A stretch of DNA of 64,000 nt. It comes from Streptomyces tsukubensis (GTDB taxonomy: Bacteria; Actinomycetota; Actinomycetes; Streptomycetales; Streptomycetaceae). The notes beneath the pieces are model-generated. The model did no database searches and had not been told where the DNA came from. It saw only the letters and a list, made by a program, of their open reading frames with translations. Positions within the stretch are counted from its first letter, which is position 1. Every line of letters begins with the position of its first letter. Position numbers and translations under genes: made by a program. Below are positions 59,110 to 64,000 of this stretch, piece after piece. The stretch spans positions 4,300,501-4,364,500 of the forward strand of contig NZ_CP020700.1 in the NCBI RefSeq assembly GCF_003932715.1, given 5' to 3'.

Positions 59110-61503
59110 TCAGGACTGGCCGGGACCGCCGGGTCCCTGGCCCCGCTGACCGCCGCCTCCGATGACACCCGGCGCCATGGAGATACCGGGGATCGGACTG
59201 CCGCCCGCGTCACCCTCGCCCCCGCCGTTCCCGGTGCCGCCGTCGCCGCCCCAGCCGCCGTTGTCCCCCCAGCCGCCGTTGTCCCCCCAGCTACCGCCGT
59301 CTCCTCCGTTGCTGCCGTTGTTGCCGTTGCCTCCGGGGTTGCCCCAGGAACCGTTGTCCCCACCGTCCCCGTTGTCCCCGTCACCCGGGCGTTCCTGTTC
59401 GCCGTCGCCGGGAGTCTCACCCGGATCGGGCTTCTTCACATCCGGAATGGTGACCCGGTTGAACCTCGGGGCCACCTTGCCGCTCAGCGCACCGGTCATC
59501 GCCTTGCGCCAGATGGAGCCCGGTACCTCACCGCCGAAGACCTTCGGCTTGTACCGGCCGCCGATGGTGATGTTGAACATCTTCACCTGCTGGGTCGGGC
59601 TGCCGACCCAGACCGCCCCCGCCATATTGGGGGTGTAGCCGACGAACCAGGCGTTGCGGCGGCCGTCGGTGGTACCGGTCTTGCCCGCGTTGTCCCGCCC
59701 CGCGAGCCCCGCCTTCGCACCCGTACCCGCGTCGGAGACCACCCCGCTGAGCAGGGAGCTGATGCTGTCGGCGGTGTTCTGGCTCATCGCGCGCCGGCAG
59801 GTGCTCTCCGGCACCTCCAGCTTGCGCCCGTCGGCCGTCTTGATGGACTCGATGGCGACCGGGGTGCAGTACGTGCCCCGGTTGGCGAAGGTCGCATAGG
59901 CCGACGCCATGGTCAGCGGCGACATGCCCTCGGAGCCCAGGGTCATACCGGAGGGGGTGAAGGCGAGGTTCTTGCCGTTGCCCACGATCAGGCCGAGCTT
60001 GTCGGTCATCTCCTTCACCGGGCAGAGCCCGATGTCCGCGACCATCTGGACGAAGTAGGTGTTGACCGACTTCTCCATCGCCTCCTTGAAACTGTACGGA
60101 CCGACCTCCGACTCCATCTCGTTCTCGACCTTGTCGTTCTCGGCGTTGACCCAGGGCTTGCCGTCACAGGTCTGGATGGGGCTCGGGTACGGCATCTCGT
60201 ACGGCGAGGGGTACGTCTGCGACAGCGGCGTTCCCTGCTCTATGGCCGCCGCGGCGACGAACGGCTTGAACGTCGAGCCGACCGGGAAGCCGAAGTTCGA
60301 CCCCTCCATCCTCTTGTCGACGGAGTAGTTGATCTGGGTCTCGTTCTTGCCGAAGCCGTACGGCCGGGACTGGCCCATCGCCAGGATCTTCCCGGTGCCG
60401 GGCTCGACCATGGTCACCGCGGTGGCGACCTTGTCGCTCTTGTAGACGTACTCCTTGATGGAGTCCTGGGCCGACTCCTGCGACTGGGGGTCGAGGGTGG
60501 TGCGGATGGTCAGACCGCCGTGGTTCCACAGCTTGGCCCGGTCCTCGCGGGTCTTGCCGAAGACCGGATCGCCGAGGAAGACGTTCCGGACGTAGTCGCA
60601 GAAGAAGCCGGCGCCGCTGACCGCGGTGATGCAGCCGTTCTTCGGGGTGCTCACCTTCAGCGCGACGGGGGTGGCCTTCGCCCGGTCCGCGTCGGCCTGG
60701 GTGATGTCACGGACGTCCGCCATCCGCTGGAGGACGATGTTCCGGCGCTTCTTCGCCTCCTCCGTGTCGTTCACCGGGTCGTAGCGGCTGGGGGACTGGA
60801 CCAGTCCGGCCAGCAGGGCGGACTCCTGCAGATTGAGGTCCCTGGCCGGTTTGGAGAAGTAGCGCTTGGACGCGGCCTCGACGCCGTAGGCCTGCTGTCC
60901 GAAGAAGGTGATGTTGAGGTAGTTCTCCAGGATCTTCTTCTTGCCCAGCTCCTCCTCGACCTGGATGGCGTACTTCAGCTCCTGGATCTTTCGGCCGAGC
61001 GTCTGCTGGGTGGCCTGGGCGACCTTGTCGGGGTCGTCGCCGGCCTCCTCCACGAAGACGTTCTTCACATACTGCTGGGTCAGGGTCGACGCGCCCTGGG
61101 CGACCCCGCCCGACTGGGCGTTGCGGTTGAGCGCCCGCAGGACGCCCTTCATGTCGACCGCGCCGTGCTCGTAGAAGCGCGAGTCCTCGATGGCGATGAT
61201 CGCCTTCTGCATGTACGGGGAGACTGCCGTGAGCGGGACGACGGTACGGTCGCGCGAGTAGACCGTCGCGATCGCGCCGCCCTCGGCGTCGAGGATGGTG
61301 GTCCGCTGACTGAGCGGGGGAGTCTTCAGATTCGCGGGGATCTCGTCGAACCCTTTGACCGTGCCTTTTGCGGCCAGTCCCAGCGCGCCCGCGGCCGGCA
61401 GGGCGATGCCCGCCAGTACGGCTCCGGCGAGCACACTGACACCGAGGAACTTGGCGGCTTGCTGGGTCCCTGACAGACCACCGCCGGAGCGGGTCTTTGG
61501 CAT
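59110..61503 (-). CDS. Bifunctional penicillin-binding protein (class A)
   Basis: 797 residues, one N-terminal TM helix (about 18-45). Glycosyltransferase domain: EDSRFYEHGAVD (catalytic Glu), GASTLTQQYVKN and KKILENYLNITFFG. Transpeptidase domain: S-x-x-K in GSTFKPFVAAA, S-x-N in KSVNTYFVQ, K-T-G in GKTGTTDGRRNAWFVGYTP. The C-terminal 90 residues are a low-complexity Gly/Asn/Trp tail (SWGDNGGWGDNGG repeats) typical of Streptomyces PBPs. It builds peptidoglycan. Adjacent to wblA, which is transcribed divergently. Confidence 0.95.
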   Translation of the reverse strand: MPKTRSGGGLSGTQQAAKFLGVSVLAGAVLAGIALPAAGALGLAAKGTVKGFDEIPANLKTPPLSQRTTILDAEGGAIATVYSRDRTVVPLTAVSPYMQKAIIAIEDSRFYEHGAVDMKGVLRALNRNAQSGGVAQGASTLTQQYVKNVFVEEAGDDPDKVAQATQQTLGRKIQELKYAIQVEEELGKKKILENYLNITFFGQQAYGVEAASKRYFSKPARDLNLQESALLAGLVQSPSRYDPVNDTEEAKKRRNIVLQRMADVRDITQADADRAKATPVALKVSTPKNGCITAVSGAGFFCDYVRNVFLGDPVFGKTREDRAKLWNHGGLTIRTTLDPQSQESAQDSIKEYVYKSDKVATAVTMVEPGTGKILAMGQSRPYGFGKNETQINYSVDKRMEGSNFGFPVGSTFKPFVAAAAIEQGTPLSQTYPSPYEMPYPSPIQTCDGKPWVNAENDKVENEMESEVGPYSFKEAMEKSVNTYFVQMVADIGLCPVKEMTDKLGLIVGNGKNLAFTPSGMTLGSEGMSPLTMASAYATFANRGTYCTPVAIESIKTADGRKLEVPESTCRRAMSQNTADSISSLLSGVVSDAGTGAKAGLAGRDNAGKTGTTDGRRNAWFVGYTPNMAGAVWVGSPTQQVKMFNITIGGRYKPKVFGGEVPGSIWRKAMTGALSGKVAPRFNRVTIPDVKKPDPGETPGDGEQERPGDGDNGDGGDNGSWGNPGGNGNNGSNGGDGGSWGDNGGWGDNGGWGGDGGTGNGGGEGDAGGSPIPGISMAPGVIGGGGQRGQGPGGPGQS

Positions 61504-61993
61504 GGAGTCAGCCTACGTTCTCAATTGCCGGACACAGGGGCAGCCGTTGGCCTAAGCTGCTCCCAACTGTCACAGCAGTGCGGTTTTGCAACAAGGCAAT
61601 CATGGATCGTTCCCGGAATTCACCGGAACTCCCCAACCGTCTTCCTGGCGTGTCCCGTAGTCATCGGGGCCTGGTGAAGGGGAAAGTGGAGTTCGGCATT
61701 CCAGGACTGGCCGCTCAGCGGGCCGCCCGGAATCTTGCCGAATCTGCCCTATGTGCCGCTCCTCGGCCTCGATGATCAGATGGTTCTGTCCCGGTTCGAG
61801 GGGTTGGGTTTATATGTCCCCGGCTCACTCCCCTGGGTGATCTGCCGCGTACGCATAGTCCGTTCGGGCCATTCGAGATTGGGCCCGCAGGGGGTGTTGC
61901 ACCGCGCCCGCCTTCCGTAACGTCCTCAACTGGCAGCGGTGAATATGCCGCTGCCGCCGTGGGGGAGCCTCGATTCGGGAGAGGACGGCAGCC
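61504..61993 (+). promoter_or_regulatory. Long leader/promoter region of wblA
   Basis: 490 bases with no gene between the divergent PBP gene and wblA. AT-richer spots occur near 61575-61610 and 61808-61820 (GGTTTATATGTCC). Developmental wbl genes often have long regulated leaders; no individual site can be named with confidence. Confidence 0.5.
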
Positions 61994-62341
61994 GTGATGG
62001 GCTGGGTAACCGACTGGAGTGCGCAGGCAGCCTGCCGCACTACCGATCCGGATGAACTGTTCGTACAAGGGGCAGCGCAGAACAGGGCCAAAGCGGTCTG
62101 CACCGGATGTCCGGTGCGAACCGAATGTTTGGCCGATGCCCTCGACAATCGGGTGGAGTTCGGTGTGTGGGGAGGAATGACCGAAAGAGAACGGCGCGCT
62201 CTGTTGCGCAGGCGCCCCACGGTCACCTCCTGGCGCAGGCTTCTGGAGACCGCGCGAACGGAGTACGAGCGCGGCGCGGGCATGCTGCCGGTCGGGCTCG
62301 ACGACGACGAGACGTACGCCGCGTACGCGGCCGTCGGATAG
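61994..62341 (+). CDS. wblA: WhiB-like transcriptional regulator WblA
   Basis: 115 residues from GTG 61994 (the next codon, ATG 61997, is the alternative; GGGAGAGGA lies 8-11 nt upstream). Four iron-sulfur cysteines: AACRTTDPDELF, CTGCPVRTEC. The GVWGGMTERERRAL loop and basic RRRP are the Wbl DNA-binding region. The sequence MGWVTDWSAQAAC and context next to a PBP and an ArsA-type ATPase match WblA, which in Streptomyces governs the switch to aerial growth and represses antibiotic production. Confidence 0.95.
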   Translation: MMGWVTDWSAQAACRTTDPDELFVQGAAQNRAKAVCTGCPVRTECLADALDNRVEFGVWGGMTERERRALLRRRPTVTSWRRLLETARTEYERGAGMLPVGLDDDETYAAYAAVG

Positions 62342-62633
62342 CCGCTCGCGCGCCGTATCACTCATTTACGGCTTCGCGCGGCTCTACGGCAACGGCCCGT
62401 GGATGTGTCCCGCGAGATGCGTCCATGGCGGCGGTTCCGTATGCCGCCGTTCACCGGCGGAGTTGCCGGTGGCCGGAGCCGGAAGCGCTCCCCGCCTGCG
62501 GCGGCGCGGTCCGCCCGGCCCGAGGAGGGCCGTCGCGATGGTGCTGCCGTGTGCCGGCCGGGCCGACAGCCTGCGCCGACGGCGGTACGGCGCGGAGGCC
62601 CGCGCACGCATGCCTTCCTGACGCCCGGTAAGG

Positions 62634-64000
62634 CTAGGTCGCCGTCGGCCCGTTCCCCGCGTCACCGGCCGCCAGCTGCTCACCGATCGCCCGCAGTCCC
62701 GCGAGATCGTGGACGTCTCCGGGCAGTGCGGCCACATGAGCCACCGCCACCTCGGGGTGAAGCGCGGTGAAACGGTCCCGCATGCGCTGCTCACGCGCGA
62801 GCACCTGCATCCGTTCGGCATGCAGGCGCAGCAGACCAGCCGTCAGTTCTTCCGTGGTGTGTTCGTGGTGTGCCTCAAGAGGGATGGGGTGCTCGGGGGC
62901 GTGGTCCACGGGCGGGGATTCGGGAGAGGCGCCCGTGGCCTCACGAACACCAGTCTTCCCTGACCCATGATCCACAATGCGGGCCTCGGCAAGATTTTCT
63001 GAGGATTCCACCAACGACTCATCCGACTCATCAGACCTGTCGGACTCATCCGCCAGGTCCGCCAGGTCCGGCGCATCGGCCTCGTGCTCCCCGGATTCGT
63101 CGTACTCGTCCTCCGGGTACTCCGGTTCCAGCACTTCCGCCGCCGCCAGGGCCCGCTGGGCCGACAGCCTGGCGGCGCCGCTGCCGTGGACCCGGTTCAG
63201 CACCAGCCCGGCCAGCGGCATCTCCTCCTCCGCCAGCCGTTCCACGAAGTACGCCGCTTCCCGCAGCGCGTCCCGCTCCGGCGCCGCCACCACGAGGAAC
63301 GCCGTCCCCGGGGCCTGGAGCAGCCGATAGGTGGCGTCGGCCCGGGTGCGGAAGCCGCCGAACATGGTGTCCATGGCCGTGACGAAGGTCTGGACGTCCC
63401 GCAGCAGCTGCCCGCCCAGCAGCTTGCCGAGCGTCCCCGTCATCATCGACATGCCGACGTTCAGGAACTTCATCCCCGCCCGGCCGCCCATCTTCGCGGG
63501 GGTCACCAGCAGTTTGATGAACTTGCCGTCAAGAAAGGACCCCAGCCGCTTGGGCGCGTCCAGGAAGTCCAGCGCGCTGCGCGACGGCGGAGTGTCGACG
63601 ACGATCAGGTCCCACTCGTCCCGGGCCCGCAGCTGGCCCAGCTTCTCCATCGCCATGTACTCCTGCGTACCGGCGAACCCGGCCGACAGGGACTGGTAGA
63701 AGGGGTTCTCCAGGATCGCGCGGGCCCGTTCGGCGTCCGCATGGGCCTCGACGATCTCGTCGAAGGTCCGCTTCATGTCGAGCATCATGGCGTGCAGCTC
63801 GCCCGCCGGGCCCGTACCGTCCTGCTCTATGCCCTTCACCCGGCGCGGTGTGTTGTCGAGTGAGTCGATGCCCAGCGACTGGGCGAGCCGGCGGGCCGGG
63901 TCGATGGTGAGGACGACGACCCGCCTGCCGCGCTCGGCCGCGCGTACCCCGAGGGCCGCCGCGGTCGTCGTCTTGCCGACGCCACCCGCACCGCAGCACA
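62634..64000 (-). CDS. ArsA-type ion-pump ATPase (N-terminus outside window)
   Basis: Partial, about 455 codons visible; the start lies right of base 64000. The deviant Walker A GAGGVGKTTTAAALG is encoded at about 63960-63995, followed by TIDPARRLAQSLGI, then VVDTPPSRSALDFLDAPKR and a GLVLNRVHG strand. Typical of the two ArsA/Get3-like ATPases encoded beside wblA. An acidic Ser/Asp/Glu-rich insertion (DESDRSDESDESLVESSE, near 63000-63090) separates the P-loop domain from the C-terminal helical part. Probably not arsenic-specific. Confidence 0.9.
   Translation of the reverse strand, partial: CCGAGGVGKTTTAAALGVRAAERGRRVVVLTIDPARRLAQSLGIDSLDNTPRRVKGIEQDGTGPAGELHAMMLDMKRTFDEIVEAHADAERARAILENPFYQSLSAGFAGTQEYMAMEKLGQLRARDEWDLIVVDTPPSRSALDFLDAPKRLGSFLDGKFIKLLVTPAKMGGRAGMKFLNVGMSMMTGTLGKLLGGQLLRDVQTFVTAMDTMFGGFRTRADATYRLLQAPGTAFLVVAAPERDALREAAYFVERLAEEEMPLAGLVLNRVHGSGAARLSAQRALAAAEVLEPEYPEDEYDESGEHEADAPDLADLADESDRSDESDESLVESSENLAEARIVDHGSGKTGVREATGASPESPPVDHAPEHPIPLEAHHEHTTEELTAGLLRLHAERMQVLAREQRMRDRFTALHPEVAVAHVAALPGDVHDLAGLRAIGEQLAAGDAGNGPTAT

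Noticed and set aside
59089..61473. Plus-strand open frame opposite the penicillin-binding protein
   Set aside because: Antisense to a complete PBP; the Val/Leu/Gly/Asp pattern is a codon shadow.
62342..62633. A small gene between wblA and the ArsA-type ATPase
   Set aside because: Open frames exist in several phases but are Arg/Pro-rich without a ribosome site.

Overview
The window is very GC-rich, uses many GTG and TTG starts with strong purine-rich ribosome binding sites, and carries actinobacterial markers: WblA, an ask-asd pair beside recR, TerD, and ATP-binding/XRE regulator pairs. It is a Streptomyces chromosome or a very close relative. Chromosomal DNA lies on both sides (about 1-22.8 kb and 57.3-64 kb) and is split by about 34.5 kb of mobile DNA inserted at the 3' end of a tRNA-Pro(CGG) gene.

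Left chromosomal arm. A SLATT-domain membrane protein (partial) is followed by ybaB-recR-DUF5063, then aspartokinase overlapping an aspartate-semialdehyde dehydrogenase homologue that has lost its catalytic cysteine. Next come a sigma factor translationally coupled to a membrane-anchored protein, a SURF1 homologue, an S9 peptidase divergent from a methyltransferase, a 4'-phosphopantetheinyl transferase, TerD, a CLC-type transporter, membrane proteins, a secreted beta-propeller protein, a MarR regulator divergent from an epoxide hydrolase, an M24 peptidase homologue and a HAD phosphatase.

Mobile region. Three copies of the tRNA-Pro 3' end (22811, 28152, 57305) divide it into two tandem elements. 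Element A (22.8-28.15 kb) is a decayed remnant: an ATP-binding protein, a small monooxygenase and an XRE/TPR regulator, then a short run of transfer-type genes cut off by a frameshifted IS5-like transposase fragment. It has no integrase. Element B (28.15-57.3 kb) looks intact and mobilizable. It has integrase, excisionase, an XRE regulator, a DUF3631 ATPase, MobC and relaxase, a candidate oriT, and paired integrase arm-type repeats at both ends.

Element B cargo. (1) A type I restriction-modification operon, hsdM-hsdS-hsdR, headed by a 744-residue protein that looks like a catalytically dead methylase with an N-terminal HTH. (2) A Rad50/RloC-like ATPase with a HEPN-like C-terminus, coupled to a small HEPN-like protein. 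The promoter regions of (1) and (2) share a palindrome, GATAAC-N4-GTTATC, which suggests joint control. (3) A putative RiPP or peptide-modification cluster: a 55-residue peptide, a hairpin, a JmjC (YcfD/ROX-like) oxygenase, an aldo/keto reductase starting inside the JmjC gene, an APH-fold kinase, and two regulators. (4) A TIR-like (PF10137-type) protein with a zinc-ribbon partner next to the right end. A tRNA-Ser 3' fragment with its terminator inside element B suggests it was assembled from more than one element.

Right chromosomal arm. tRNA-Pro is followed by a metallophosphoesterase, a GatB/YqeY protein, a bifunctional penicillin-binding protein, wblA and an ArsA-type ATPase that runs off the window.
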